Shown: piece by piece, positions 8,383 to 18,117 of the stretch | Numbering within the stretch: the first letter of the stretch is position 1 | Layout: every line of letters starts with the position of its first letter | DNA from: a virus | Length of the DNA stretch: 64,000 nt | Direction: 5' to 3' (one strand) | IMG/VR virus record: IMGVR_UViG_3300042887_005053 | Location: 62,001-126,000 of that record | The notes under the pieces: generated by a model | The model's database searches: none | Told to the model about the DNA's origin: nothing | Seen by the model: only the letters and a program-made list of their open reading frames with translations | Translations under genes and position numbers: made by a program

Positions 8383-11300
8383 ATGGCTTTAGTTAATTTT
8401 TCAATACCTAATATACCGAGTTTTAAAAGTACTACACCTAGTCCTAAACCAATTTTGTTTGTTCCAGATGTTGAAAAACTAATAAAATTTGCACAAGGTG
8501 ATCTTGGAATAGCAGATAGTATAAGAACTAGTATGATAGTTACTAATATTGCTAAGTGCACTGATCCATTTCAACTCGAAAGCTTTCTTAAAGCAGCTGG
8601 TGGCAAATTGAAAAATCCAATTGAATCATACTTTCAAGATGGTAGACTAACATTCGATCCTTCGGATTTATCAATTGATCCAAAGCCAGGTGATCTAGGT
8701 GGATTAAAATCATTGGAAAAAGCTTTGTTTCAATCAATTTTCGACACACAAAAACCTTATGTTGAGATAATTAAACTTGTTACTGAAAATTTAGTTAAGA
8801 TAGAAGACATTGTTGCAAGAGTATTGGCCGCTGGGGGTTCATCTATGAAACCAGCTGATAATCCTAAAGCTCTTGGTTATAAAGGAAATTCAGAAGTAGC
8901 TCAAAGTATGTTTAAACTACAAAGTCTAGCCAAACCATCAACTTCAAATCAAAATCAAAATCAAAATCAAGATCAGAATGTTGAAAGTAATACTCCTGAA
9001 GAAAAAACTGCTGAAGTTTTACCTCCTGGTTTTAGTTACGCAACTCAATCAATTTTATATTCAACAGGAGAGTTTGATCCTACAGTTGATTATACATACA
9101 TCTACAAAGATTTCAAAGATGATAGTATTGTTTTACCAGATGGCACTGCTTCAGCCACTGCCAATCAAGATGATGAAAAACCAAAGGTAGTTGTTTTTGG
9201 TATATTTGATAGTACTTGGAAGCCATTACAGAGTTCTTTCATAGATACTCCTATACAGACTGCAAACTCAAATGGTACGGTTCAAAAAAATGTAAATTGG
9301 TTAAAAAGATCGAATAAGTGGTTTAATAAATTTGACCAATATGTAGAAGGTACAGATTTCTCATATCAAACTGACGCAGACGGCAATATAATATACTATG
9401 GTTCAAATGAAGGTCCATCAGTTACTTTAGAAGGAGAAACTAAATATGTAAAAGAAGGATTTCCAAAATTAAGTGTTAAAAATGGTCTAATATCCAGTTA
9501 TCGTAATTATTATATTGATGAGACTAGAATTAAACTATCTAAGAGAGAAGATTTAAGTGTTCAGGAAAGACAGAACATAATTAGTGAAATTGGTAAGACA
9601 ATAGATAAAACTGACTCAACCGGAATACCTAACCTACAAAATGTGATTGAAGGCAATCTTAAAAATAGCTTTTGCTCTATCACAAATGAAAATAATACAC
9701 CTGGTTTACCTGCTGATTTCATAACAAATGCTAAGTTTCCTTTCAAACCAAAAAAGATCACTTATAACAGTAAGGAAGTTTGGATAGATCCAGAAGCACA
9801 ATATGATTTGAAAATAATTAAATGTGATTCGTCTATTGATATCAAGTATTTAGATATTGAAGGTGATAGTTCAAAGACTGTATCAACTCAAATATTAAGA
9901 TTCGTCAAAAAAAGTTTAGTTATCAGACTTTCAAATGATGAGAATTTTGATTACATATTAACAGGAACAACTGATACAATTCCTCTACAAGATAACACAA
10001 ATGAATTTGTTTTAGATAATCATAGTGATAGTTCTGCTTATTCAATAGAGATCAGACAGTCTAAGATACCAAATGAGTACTCAGATGGTATAAGTTGGGA
10101 TGAAATAATTGGAAACACTACGACCGGAAATCGGTTTACTCTTACTACAAGTAATGGAACCTCACGATTGAGTATATCATTCTTAGATAGTCAAGTACAA
10201 AATCCAACTTTTAACGACTCATATATTCTACCAAACGGAAAGAAGTTTTTTGTTGATGATAGTGGTGTTCTTTTATATACAGAAATATATAATGGTAGCC
10301 TAAGTGATTATTTACCAAGTAATTTAGAGAAAAATACAGTGATAATCAATATGTCGGACTTTTCACTTACTGAGACAAGAGGTATTATACCTCCTAATTT
10401 AATTAGAGTAAAGGATACTAATTATAAATTTGGTAAATTAATTAGTAATACACAAATAACTAATGAACAACTAGTCACGACTAACCCATATTCAAAAAAT
10501 GGTTTATACGGAACTCCAAACATAAAAAATCAAAACATAGAGCAGATCTATCGTTATATGATAACTGAAGACGACACCGAGACTTATTACATTGTAGAAG
10601 GAATTCTGTCATCTGATAATAAACAAAAATTAAATGCTCCAAATGGTGGATCATCGACAAATGCTTCTGGTAATTCACCAGATAGTGGTGATTATAGTTT
10701 ACCAGATGTAGTAGGCGCTTTTCCAATTTTCATTGAAATGCTTGTAGATATTTTTTCAAAGTTAATACCTTTAATCAATCAATTTATAAACACAATTAAA
10801 AATCCAACGCAAATTGTTTTTAATATTATAGTTGCAAAGATGGGAGATGCATTTGGCACTGAGGCTCCTAAGTTTGGTTTCTTCTCATCTGACTTCTTGA
10901 ATGATTTGAGAAAATTACGTAAAATTGAAGATGATGATGTAACAGAGAGAGCAAAAAAAATGAGAGAATTTGTAAATAATTCGAAGTTGTTCAATTATGT
11001 AAATATTGACGAGAATGCTAATCCAAGATTTATTCTTGATGGAATAGCAACTGTGAAACTATTTGGGGATGCTCCTGGTCTGAGCTCACTACCTGGTATC
11101 AAATTTGGTATTGAATCGAATCTAACTAGTTTAGCCAGTTCAGATCCAAAAGAACCTTTTAAGTTGGTGTTTCAAGGTCCAACTGTAAATACTTTAAAAT
11201 CTATACCAGAGTTATCAGGTTTAGTTGCTAATCTTGAGAATTTGAAATCAAGTGCTCTATCAAATGTAAATTTAGAACCAAAACTTGAGATACCTTCTGA

Positions 11301-12297
11301 GATTCAACAACCTAATGGCCAATTTGAAGATGTTTCTATACAATATTCAACTGGTGTATTTAGAGAGGATGTTGACTACAAATATATTTATATAACAGAA
11401 GAATCTAAAAAATTAGTAGATGAAGCAAAAAAATACGAAGAAGAAGGTGACCTAAACAAAGCAGTAAGTTTGCTTGAAGATGCTGCTAAATTAGATCCAA
11501 ATAATTCATTTATTTTTGATAAGTTAGAACAACTTAAAAAGTTATCTGAGTTAATGAGAACTAATCCTATATTTGATTTTTTACTGAATATTGTTACTCT
11601 ACCCCTGAAGGTCATATTCAATGTAGTTGAATATATTATGAATTTTTTCAAATCTCTAACAAATCCATTTGAGTTACCAGGAGCGATTGCTGAATTTGTT
11701 TCATTCAAATGGTTAAAGGATTTGTTTGACCCAACAAGTAAAAAGAGTATGTTTGCACTGGCTGGTATATTATTTGATGTTCCAACTTTTACTAAAGAGT
11801 GGTTACCTAGTTTAATATCTGGTTCAAAAAACGAATTTGATTTCAATAAAATTATCAAACTTCCTTGGGTCATGAGACTTCCTAAATTTAGTTTAGAACA
11901 GTTTAGATTTTTGACATTTGGATACTATGGTAAACCAACTCCAAATTTGATACCTCTTCAGATGTTAAATGCAATTCTATCTTTAATTGAAAAAATAATA
12001 AATGCTTTTATAGATTTTGTCTGGAGTCTTTTAGGATTAGGTGCAATAATTGATCCACCCTATGTCAGACTAACGAGAGATTTTAATTTAGCAGAAAATA
12101 TGAGTCCAAAAGATATTTTGGATTTACTATCAGGTAATTATAAAGATCCAAACAGTGAAGAAAATTCAAATAAAGAGTACAACTTTGCTTATGAAATTAA
12201 GGCACCTGATGGTAGAGATATTAGAGATTTGAACTACGAAGAGTTACAAAAATGGGTAGATGAGAATAAAAACCTGCAATTTGTTTATAACTTTTAA
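8383..12297 (+). CDS. Very large probable virion structural protein
   Basis: 1304 aa. I do not recognise the family. A Gln/Asn run (QNQNQNQNQDQN, near residue 190) separates the N-terminal region from a beta-rich middle. A module with the pattern YSTGxFxxxVDYxYIY occurs twice (about residues 226 and 986). A single TPR-like helix pair follows the second copy (about 1010-1045). Long hydrophobic helices occur near 780-810, 1060-1090 and 1200-1225. Size, repeats and its place beside packaged-type genes suggest a tail or baseplate component; a scaffold or tape-measure role is also possible. It ends by sharing stop-codon bases with the convergent exported-protein cassette. Confidence 0.75.
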   Translation: MALVNFSIPNIPSFKSTTPSPKPILFVPDVEKLIKFAQGDLGIADSIRTSMIVTNIAKCTDPFQLESFLKAAGGKLKNPIESYFQDGRLTFDPSDLSIDPKPGDLGGLKSLEKALFQSIFDTQKPYVEIIKLVTENLVKIEDIVARVLAAGGSSMKPADNPKALGYKGNSEVAQSMFKLQSLAKPSTSNQNQNQNQDQNVESNTPEEKTAEVLPPGFSYATQSILYSTGEFDPTVDYTYIYKDFKDDSIVLPDGTASATANQDDEKPKVVVFGIFDSTWKPLQSSFIDTPIQTANSNGTVQKNVNWLKRSNKWFNKFDQYVEGTDFSYQTDADGNIIYYGSNEGPSVTLEGETKYVKEGFPKLSVKNGLISSYRNYYIDETRIKLSKREDLSVQERQNIISEIGKTIDKTDSTGIPNLQNVIEGNLKNSFCSITNENNTPGLPADFITNAKFPFKPKKITYNSKEVWIDPEAQYDLKIIKCDSSIDIKYLDIEGDSSKTVSTQILRFVKKSLVIRLSNDENFDYILTGTTDTIPLQDNTNEFVLDNHSDSSAYSIEIRQSKIPNEYSDGISWDEIIGNTTTGNRFTLTTSNGTSRLSISFLDSQVQNPTFNDSYILPNGKKFFVDDSGVLLYTEIYNGSLSDYLPSNLEKNTVIINMSDFSLTETRGIIPPNLIRVKDTNYKFGKLISNTQITNEQLVTTNPYSKNGLYGTPNIKNQNIEQIYRYMITEDDTETYYIVEGILSSDNKQKLNAPNGGSSTNASGNSPDSGDYSLPDVVGAFPIFIEMLVDIFSKLIPLINQFINTIKNPTQIVFNIIVAKMGDAFGTEAPKFGFFSSDFLNDLRKLRKIEDDDVTERAKKMREFVNNSKLFNYVNIDENANPRFILDGIATVKLFGDAPGLSSLPGIKFGIESNLTSLASSDPKEPFKLVFQGPTVNTLKSIPELSGLVANLENLKSSALSNVNLEPKLEIPSEIQQPNGQFEDVSIQYSTGVFREDVDYKYIYITEESKKLVDEAKKYEEEGDLNKAVSLLEDAAKLDPNNSFIFDKLEQLKKLSELMRTNPIFDFLLNIVTLPLKVIFNVVEYIMNFFKSLTNPFELPGAIAEFVSFKWLKDLFDPTSKKSMFALAGILFDVPTFTKEWLPSLISGSKNEFDFNKIIKLPWVMRLPKFSLEQFRFLTFGYYGKPTPNLIPLQMLNAILSLIEKIINAFIDFVWSLLGLGAIIDPPYVRLTRDFNLAENMSPKDILDLLSGNYKDPNSEENSNKEYNFAYEIKAPDGRDIRDLNYEELQKWVDENKNLQFVYNF

Positions 12298-12743
12298 CGA
12301 TAGACCTCTATCATTTTTTCAACATGTCTTATAATCCAAGGCTCAACAACTGGTAATTGATTTAAGAAATCTAATTCATAGTTATAAGCTCTAAATTCTT
12401 CTAATTTCGGATCAATCAATATTTTTTCATTGTACACAAAAAGGTGATATGATTCATGTACAATTAAAGATGATATATTTGTTATTGAATTAATCTTCAG
12501 GTCTTTTGTATTTATAACAATCGTATTTGGAGGAAATGTTGTTGAAGAAGTGCCAATTATATAATCGATATTCTTGCAATACTTCACAACCATATTATAT
12601 TTTACCTCGTCATATCTCTTTATTAGGTAGAGAGCACTATCGACTTTTTGCTTGTAATTACTGACATCACTTATCTTTATTTGTGAGAATAAATTAAGTG
12701 TATTAAGTAATAAAATTAAAATTATGGCATTTTTGATATACAT
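12294..12743 (-). CDS. Exported HExxH putative metallopeptidase
   Basis: 149 aa. An N-terminal signal peptide (hydrophobic core about 5-18, ending LFSQ) predicts export. The motif VHESYH fits HExxH zinc binding, and an acidic run ELxxFRAYNYE about 20 residues later could give the third ligand, as in gluzincins. No other domain is visible, so this is a minimal catalytic unit or a non-catalytic relative. It overlaps the upstream gene by 22 bp and is the last gene of the exported-protein cassette. Confidence 0.65.
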   Translation of the reverse strand: MYIKNAIILILLLNTLNLFSQIKISDVSNYKQKVDSALYLIKRYDEVKYNMVVKYCKNIDYIIGTSSTTFPPNTIVINTKDLKINSITNISSLIVHESYHLFVYNEKILIDPKLEEFRAYNYELDFLNQLPVVEPWIIRHVEKMIEVYR

Positions 12744-13177
12744 TCTTGAACTCCTTTTTTGATTGCCGATGAAACAGTAGTTTTAGAAAATGGAACTTTT
12801 CCATCTGTTAATTCAATAAATGAAGCTCTGACTTCTGTATCTGATTCTCCTATACCTTCATATATCTGATCTTTGTGATAGAACCTAATACCAACCTGAG
12901 TTATTTGATTTGTTTTTTCCATGCCACCTATTCTTAAAGATTTTTTAGGAACACCAAAGTAGAAAACTTCAATTTTAATTGGAGAACCATCATCTGATAA
13001 GCAATATTTGTTTGACAGCTCATCTTCAGCCATTTGCTTAATACCGAAACAGATGTTCCTGTTGCCAAGTTCTTTAACCTTGGCAGTAGAATAAACTGTG
13101 TCAATAAAAACACAATCTTGTGCATAAAATATATTTGTAATTAAGATAACTAAGATTGATAAAATAATTTTTTTCAT
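12722..13177 (-). CDS. Exported CsgG-related small protein
   Basis: 151 aa with signal peptide (core 3-17, ending FYAQ). Residues about 65-151 echo the CsgG-like protein at 16818: an IEVFYFGV strand, a TNQITQVGIRFY strand, GIGES, and a closing SSAIKKGVQE helix match IEVYDFSV, TTQTTRLGLQV, GLGEAS and a closing Ile/Lys-rich helix there. I infer a shortened paralogue of the CsgG fold; an unrelated periplasmic protein is the alternative. It lies in the same tight minus-strand unit. Confidence 0.6.
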   Translation of the reverse strand: MKKIILSILVILITNIFYAQDCVFIDTVYSTAKVKELGNRNICFGIKQMAEDELSNKYCLSDDGSPIKIEVFYFGVPKKSLRIGGMEKTNQITQVGIRFYHKDQIYEGIGESDTEVRASFIELTDGKVPFSKTTVSSAIKKGVQECISKMP

Positions 13178-13186
13178 TTCTATTTG

Positions 13187-14896
13187 TTAATTTTGTTTTC
13201 CAGTTTTTATTAGGTAAAAATTAGTAGTTCCGTTATTAACTGGTGATTGTATTGTTACTGTTTGTGACCCAGGTATTGTATTTCTGAGATCTGTATTACT
13301 ATTTTGTATTGTAGACCACTCAGATGTAGTAAATATTCTATAGTTAGGTAAAGGACTTATCCAGCTAGTGAATCTATCATTTATTCTTGCATAAATGTAA
13401 TAACTATCACTTACACTAATCTTACCATCATTGTTGACATCAAATAGATAAAATGATTTAGATGTAGGATTTATTGATCCTAAGACAATAGAAGATGTAG
13501 ATTGAAAATCTAAGACTGATGGTTTGTCAATCGTAAGATTCGAAATTTCAAAATAATATTCTGTCATAGGATTACTTGGTTTACTGATTGTGTATTTACC
13601 AGTCAAATCTGTATAGACTGTTTCATCAAGTATCCAAGAACTAGTCGTTATGATATTATCAAATTCTATAACATAGTTTAATGATACATAATCTGGTAGA
13701 TCGTTCCAAAGACCACCACCAACAAACTGTGCGTAATTTTCACCTCCTGAGTTGTTTGGTTCTCCTCCGTTCCAGTTATTATAAATAGTTCTTCCAAATC
13801 GAGCTTGTGATTTCATGAATACTCTTTTAATTTCATCATCAGTAAGAGCGACATTGTGTACCTCAAATCTACCTATTCTACCGTCAAAAAATAAACCAGA
13901 TCCCATATTTGTAACATCAGAACCAGCTAAGAAATAATGTAAACCGTTTCCATTTGCATATGGTGTTTGTCTTGAAAAGGCAACTTGTGAGAAATAAATA
14001 CCATTAAGATATCCTTTAAGAGTTGTACCAGAATATGTTAATGTTACCATGTTCCAACTTCCCACCGAAATCGTTGTTGATATTTGACTAATACCACTAC
14101 CATTCCAAAGACCAAGTCTTAGAGTTGCTGTCGTTCCATTTGAACCAGTGACTTCGATGTTTGAATCATGCCAACCGGAATTGATTGATTGTGCTCCTCT
14201 TTCTGAGACTATTACGCCGTTACCCCAAGCAAGTACCCAAATGTTTAGAGTAAGATCTTTAGATGATACTGGAAAATTTGCGGCTAAATTTCTAGTAGCC
14301 ATATATCCTTGTGGATTAGCTGCACCACCAGTATTGAAGAACATAAAGTCTCCTAATAAGGTTGAGTATCCATATCCATTTGTTTGACTTCTAAAGAGAT
14401 CGGCGTGAACTGTACCTGATAAGTTATTAACAACAGTACCACTACCACTGTAAGATCTATTTACACTGAAATCATAATCAGCTACTTTTCCTCTAGTTAC
14501 ATCAGATTCTGTCCATGACCATCCACCACTTGGCTCAGAGTAGTAGTCTGATGTGACATCTTGTGAATATCCTATCCAACCAGAGGGCCAAGTATTGAAT
14601 AAGAATGAGTTTTCACTTGCATCTGAGATAGTGGCTAGATGACCATTCATGGACTCACAGATTGTCTTGGAATTAGTCCAAGTATTAGTTGTTGTTGAAC
14701 GATAGTATGAGTGTCCGTTATAGTTTGTTTGAGCTGTAAATCCAGTCAGATTAGATGTGGTTCTTTTGTATATTTTTACTGGTATACCTGATACACCAAC
14801 ACCATCCTGATTGTAAATATATCCAGAATAGTTTAAATTTTGTGAAAAAACTATTGAGTGAAGTAATAAAAGAAGTAATAAATTTAGTATTTTCAT
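13187..14896 (-). CDS. Secreted C-type lectin interrupted by a ConA/LamG-like domain
   Basis: 569 aa with signal peptide (1-18). Residues 60-131 carry the first half of a C-type lectin fold (WTNSKTICESMNGHLATIS, then GWIGYSQD). The second half (NWNGGEPNNSGGENYAQ, then GGLWNDLP) appears only at 371-413. In between, 135-368, is a concanavalin/LamG-like jelly roll ending GRIGRFEVHNVALTDDEI. A dockerin-like segment (FDVNNDGKISVSDSYYIYAR) is at about 484-503, and a related module occurs in the 18457 protein. A glycan-binding surface role is likely; whether it is on the virion or the infected cell is unknown. Confidence 0.8.
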   Translation of the reverse strand: MKILNLLLLLLLHSIVFSQNLNYSGYIYNQDGVGVSGIPVKIYKRTTSNLTGFTAQTNYNGHSYYRSTTTNTWTNSKTICESMNGHLATISDASENSFLFNTWPSGWIGYSQDVTSDYYSEPSGGWSWTESDVTRGKVADYDFSVNRSYSGSGTVVNNLSGTVHADLFRSQTNGYGYSTLLGDFMFFNTGGAANPQGYMATRNLAANFPVSSKDLTLNIWVLAWGNGVIVSERGAQSINSGWHDSNIEVTGSNGTTATLRLGLWNGSGISQISTTISVGSWNMVTLTYSGTTLKGYLNGIYFSQVAFSRQTPYANGNGLHYFLAGSDVTNMGSGLFFDGRIGRFEVHNVALTDDEIKRVFMKSQARFGRTIYNNWNGGEPNNSGGENYAQFVGGGLWNDLPDYVSLNYVIEFDNIITTSSWILDETVYTDLTGKYTISKPSNPMTEYYFEISNLTIDKPSVLDFQSTSSIVLGSINPTSKSFYLFDVNNDGKISVSDSYYIYARINDRFTSWISPLPNYRIFTTSEWSTIQNSNTDLRNTIPGSQTVTIQSPVNNGTTNFYLIKTGKQN

Positions 14897-14898
14897 AA

Positions 14899-16818
14899 TT
14901 AAAGTATAAATCTTGTGCCCATTAATATTGTGTAGTTTAGAACATTTTCTTTAATAGCATATGCTCCTCCTATATTTATATTAAATTTAAATGTCTTTGT
15001 AATTGAAATATTCGTTCCAACAATAGGTAAAATAACATGAGGTGATTTTAGAAGAATATCATTATAATATTTTACATAAGGTGCATATACATAAAGTCCA
15101 ATAAGTTTTACATCAAATCTCTGATTGACTTTCCAATCATACATGGATCCTGCTATAAAAGCAGTACCAATAAATTTATTTTCATAAACATTCCCATAAG
15201 AGGTGGTAACTAAATAAACTAATTTTAAATTTTGTGGTTTCTGAAACTTCCACATTTGACCAATTGCTAGGGTTCCATATATAGACTTCTTCGCATCTAA
15301 TCCAAATGTAACTGATGTACAAGCAAGATCAATTCTTTTTTCAGTTAAGTTTGCATAAAATCCCATAACATTTGGACCTTTAATTGAGCTAGTATAATCA
15401 GCCATAATGCCATGAACTTTAAGTCCATCCCATCTCATAGATGTATAACCGCCAGAGATTTTTGTTCCATATTTTATATCATTATTTTGAAAATTGAATC
15501 CAGCATAATCACTAGCCAAGATAACAGTAGGTTTACCATTATTTGATGTTGACTTTTCGACAGAGTTAACTGAATTACCAACAACATTCACGGATCCACC
15601 ACCTTTTTCTTCAGCTTTGTTTTCTGTTGTATTGTCACCGGGTAATTGTTCACTTTTCTTTAGTTCACCATTCTGAGATGTTCCATTATTAGAGTTTGTC
15701 GTATTCGAACTATTTTCTGATGACTGATTGTTATTAGTATTTGAAGAATTATTCGGATTCTGAGATGTTGAATTGTTATTTGCAGTTGATGAATTATTTT
15801 GAGGTGACTGGTTGTTTGTATTGTTAGCAGAATTCTGAGATGATTGAGTATTAGTATTTGATGAGTTACTTTGAGATGATGTATTATTCGACTGCTGATT
15901 AGTATTGGTATTTAATGAATTTGAAGAGTTATTCGATGACTGATTACCATTAACAGTTGTTTGATTATTATTAGGATTTTGAGTATTACTGGTCTGATTA
16001 TTACTCTGATTATTAGTTTGGTTGTTGTTAGGATTTTGAGTATTAACGGTCTGATTATTACTCTGATTATTAGTTTGGTTATTAGTTTGATTATTATTAG
16101 AATTTTGACTACCAGATTGATTATTAGTCTGTAAATTACTATTTTGTTGACTATTTGTAGTTTGATTAGTGTTATTAGTCGTTGTATTTTGATTATTCGA
16201 ACTATTATTAGTAGAATTTGAGTTACTAGATTGTTGTGAATTACTCGAATTTGAGCTACTCTGATTTGTTGAATTTGATTGTTGATTGATGTTATTATTT
16301 TTGTTATCTGAATCACCACTCATCTCAATCCCGGTATTTTGACTTTCGTTATTTTTCTTTTTTGATTCTTCACTTTTACTAGTACCATTCAATGTGGCAT
16401 CTAAAAGATTCATGCTACTATTTCTCATATTAGCGGCGTCTTGAACCGCTGAGAGTGAGTTTAATATACTTATGAAATTAAGTGCTGTGGTTTGTCCAAT
16501 ATTTATAGCAGTAGGTAGTCCTACAATACTCGCACAAGGATTATTACCACCAAATGAATTATAAACATCATCTGCCCAATTCTCAAATGATCCATTGTAG
16601 AAGTCATTTGATTGAAATGTTTGAATCTGACCATAGTAAGAGACTGTTATTCCATTACTGGGTACACTTAGAGTTTTCTTGACACCGGTACAAGGATCGA
16701 TATAAGAATATTGAAATGTTGATTGTGAAAAAGTGGTGAAATTTAAAAAAGAAAATAGTAAGGTAATTAATACGCCTATTACCTTACTATTTTTTCTTTT
16801 GAATTTCTCATATAACAT
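14899..16818 (-). CDS. Asn/Gln-rich exported protein with C-terminal beta-barrel-like domain
   Basis: 639 aa in three parts. A signal peptide and Cys-containing N-terminal domain (IDPCTGVKKTLS, to about 150) come first. A roughly 240-residue Asn/Gln/Ser/Thr tract built of NNQTNNQSNNQT-like units follows. The C-terminal 190 residues alternate in the manner of an outer-membrane barrel and end in GTRFIL. Composition of the middle is prion-like or amyloid-like. The gene starts on the last base of the csgG-like gene (TAATG overlap), so the two are coupled. Cargo or partner of the CsgG-like pore is an inference. Confidence 0.75.
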   Translation of the reverse strand: MLYEKFKRKNSKVIGVLITLLFSFLNFTTFSQSTFQYSYIDPCTGVKKTLSVPSNGITVSYYGQIQTFQSNDFYNGSFENWADDVYNSFGGNNPCASIVGLPTAINIGQTTALNFISILNSLSAVQDAANMRNSSMNLLDATLNGTSKSEESKKKNNESQNTGIEMSGDSDNKNNNINQQSNSTNQSSSNSSNSQQSSNSNSTNNSSNNQNTTTNNTNQTTNSQQNSNLQTNNQSGSQNSNNNQTNNQTNNQSNNQTVNTQNPNNNQTNNQSNNQTSNTQNPNNNQTTVNGNQSSNNSSNSLNTNTNQQSNNTSSQSNSSNTNTQSSQNSANNTNNQSPQNNSSTANNNSTSQNPNNSSNTNNNQSSENSSNTTNSNNGTSQNGELKKSEQLPGDNTTENKAEEKGGGSVNVVGNSVNSVEKSTSNNGKPTVILASDYAGFNFQNNDIKYGTKISGGYTSMRWDGLKVHGIMADYTSSIKGPNVMGFYANLTEKRIDLACTSVTFGLDAKKSIYGTLAIGQMWKFQKPQNLKLVYLVTTSYGNVYENKFIGTAFIAGSMYDWKVNQRFDVKLIGLYVYAPYVKYYNDILLKSPHVILPIVGTNISITKTFKFNINIGGAYAIKENVLNYTILMGTRFIL

Positions 16819-17540
16819 TATGACCTAAAAATACCTTTTTTGATCATTCTTGAAACTATTCTCGAAGAAGCCGTCTCAAGTGACTTTTTCGTAGTTATAC
16901 CAATAGTTGATTGATTGAACTTTACTTCTGTGTCATCTACTCCATCTAATATTGAAGCAGTTTTAATTGTACTAGCTTCACCTAATCCAGAACCAACTAT
17001 TACTTCTCCAGTTTCAGCATCAACAAATTTTACTTGTAGACCCAATCTAGTTGTCTGTGTAGTCTTCGATTCGCCATTTATCTTTACAACCTCATCCTCT
17101 GAGACCGAAAAGTCATAAACTTCAATATAAACAAAGTATTCAGCAAGTTTTATTTTACCTCTACCATCAACTTTATTTTCGGTGAATCCTTTATCAGATG
17201 CTTTGAATTGATTGACCATTCTTTCTTTTATTTCAAGTTTATCTTCAGTGAAAACAAATCTACCAGTATATTCTAAATACTCAAGTACTATGTTTGTAAC
17301 ACCAAGACCAACTCTTTTGTCTTTCAATTCTGGGTACATTGAATATAACTCTTCATTGATTCCGATTTTTAATAATTGAATTGGAATAACTATTGAATCA
17401 GTATAGTCTGATACCACATCTATAGATTGTTGTTTCTCAAAAGCAGCTTGGTATTGCTCAGTCTTAACACTACCGACAGGCTGAGCAATACTAGCTATTG
17501 AAAAAATCATATAAATTAAGAGTAAGCCTAATTTTTTCAT
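16818..17540 (-). CDS. csgG: CsgG-family curli secretion pore-like protein
   Basis: 240 aa. CsgG forms the outer-membrane pore that exports curli subunits. Seen here: signal peptide (1-19, ending SIAQ), GLGVTNIVLEYLEYTGRF, YVEV-type strands around VYIEVYDFSVSE, TTRLGLQVKFVDAETGEVI, GSGLGEAS and a C-terminal helix SRIVSRMIKKG, in the CsgG order. It lacks the Cys lipobox of E. coli CsgG, so it would not be lipid-anchored in the same way. It sits inside a unit of exported proteins. CsgG-like genes are, as I recall, known from some marine phages; their job there is unresolved. Confidence 0.8.
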   Translation of the reverse strand: MKKLGLLLIYMIFSIASIAQPVGSVKTEQYQAAFEKQQSIDVVSDYTDSIVIPIQLLKIGINEELYSMYPELKDKRVGLGVTNIVLEYLEYTGRFVFTEDKLEIKERMVNQFKASDKGFTENKVDGRGKIKLAEYFVYIEVYDFSVSEDEVVKINGESKTTQTTRLGLQVKFVDAETGEVIVGSGLGEASTIKTASILDGVDDTEVKFNQSTIGITTKKSLETASSRIVSRMIKKGIFRS

Positions 17541-17548
17541 TTTATTAA

Positions 17549-18100
17549 TTAATTTTGTTCTTCATCTGTTACATCACCACTGAAGTCTCTAGGTTCTTGA
17601 TAGTTAGGCTCTTCTTCTACATATGTGTCAGTAGTATTCTCTTCAACAAATGTATTTGTCTCTTGAGTTGGCTCATTCACTACTGTAGATTCAGAAGGTG
17701 TTGGTACATAAGATGCCTGAGATGTTGGTGGAGTTGGTGTCTTAGGTGAAGTGTATTCAGCAACATTTGATAGACTGTTACCGTCTTCTTCGTCAACTTT
17801 CTGAATCAACATTTTATCTCTGTCTTCTGAATTGAACCAATAATCAACAACTTTATTTAAGTTACCAACAAATGCACCTAATAATATAAGTAACATTTCT
17901 TTCCAGTTCTCTTGTATTTCCACACTGAAAAATACTGCTGAGTTTATACCAGCTATTATGAAGAAGAATAGAAATAATACAATTACCGTGATTCTCCATC
18001 TGTTAGCTTGCATTTGTTGTAACATATAGTAGAATCTATTTTTATCCTCTACTTTTACATATCCAGTTTCTCCGAATACTGTTCTTTTGAATTTTGACAT
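17549..18100 (-). CDS. Membrane protein with two transmembrane helices (holin candidate)
   Basis: 183 aa. Two hydrophobic helices at about 36-60 and 68-86 are separated by a short loop, followed by DYWFNSEDRD and a long Pro/Thr/Glu-rich soluble tail. Two close helices plus a charged tail would fit a holin or an inner-membrane anchor. There is no specific signature, so lysis is only a suggestion. It lies 8 nt upstream of the csgG-like gene and 17 nt downstream of another membrane protein. Confidence 0.65.
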   Translation of the reverse strand: MSKFKRTVFGETGYVKVEDKNRFYYMLQQMQANRWRITVIVLFLFFFIIAGINSAVFFSVEIQENWKEMLLILLGAFVGNLNKVVDYWFNSEDRDKMLIQKVDEEDGNSLSNVAEYTSPKTPTPPTSQASYVPTPSESTVVNEPTQETNTFVEENTTDTYVEEEPNYQEPRDFSGDVTDEEQN

Positions 18101-18117
18101 AGTTTTAATTTATTTTT

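Noticed and set aside
8946-8975. CRISPR-like short repeat
   Set aside because: This is a codon repeat (AATCAA) inside the 1304-aa gene encoding Gln/Asn, with no spacers.
11388-11873. A 161-aa minus-strand protein
   Set aside because: Shadow of the 1304-aa gene; no promoter box or sensible domain.
15650-16310. DNA satellite or CRISPR array
   Set aside because: The repeats encode the Asn/Gln-rich tract of an open reading frame and have no unique spacers.
15912-16319. A 135-aa Ile/Val-rich membrane protein on the minus strand
   Set aside because: It is a frame-shifted reading of the Asn-rich repeats; composition is an artefact of AAY/ACN codons.
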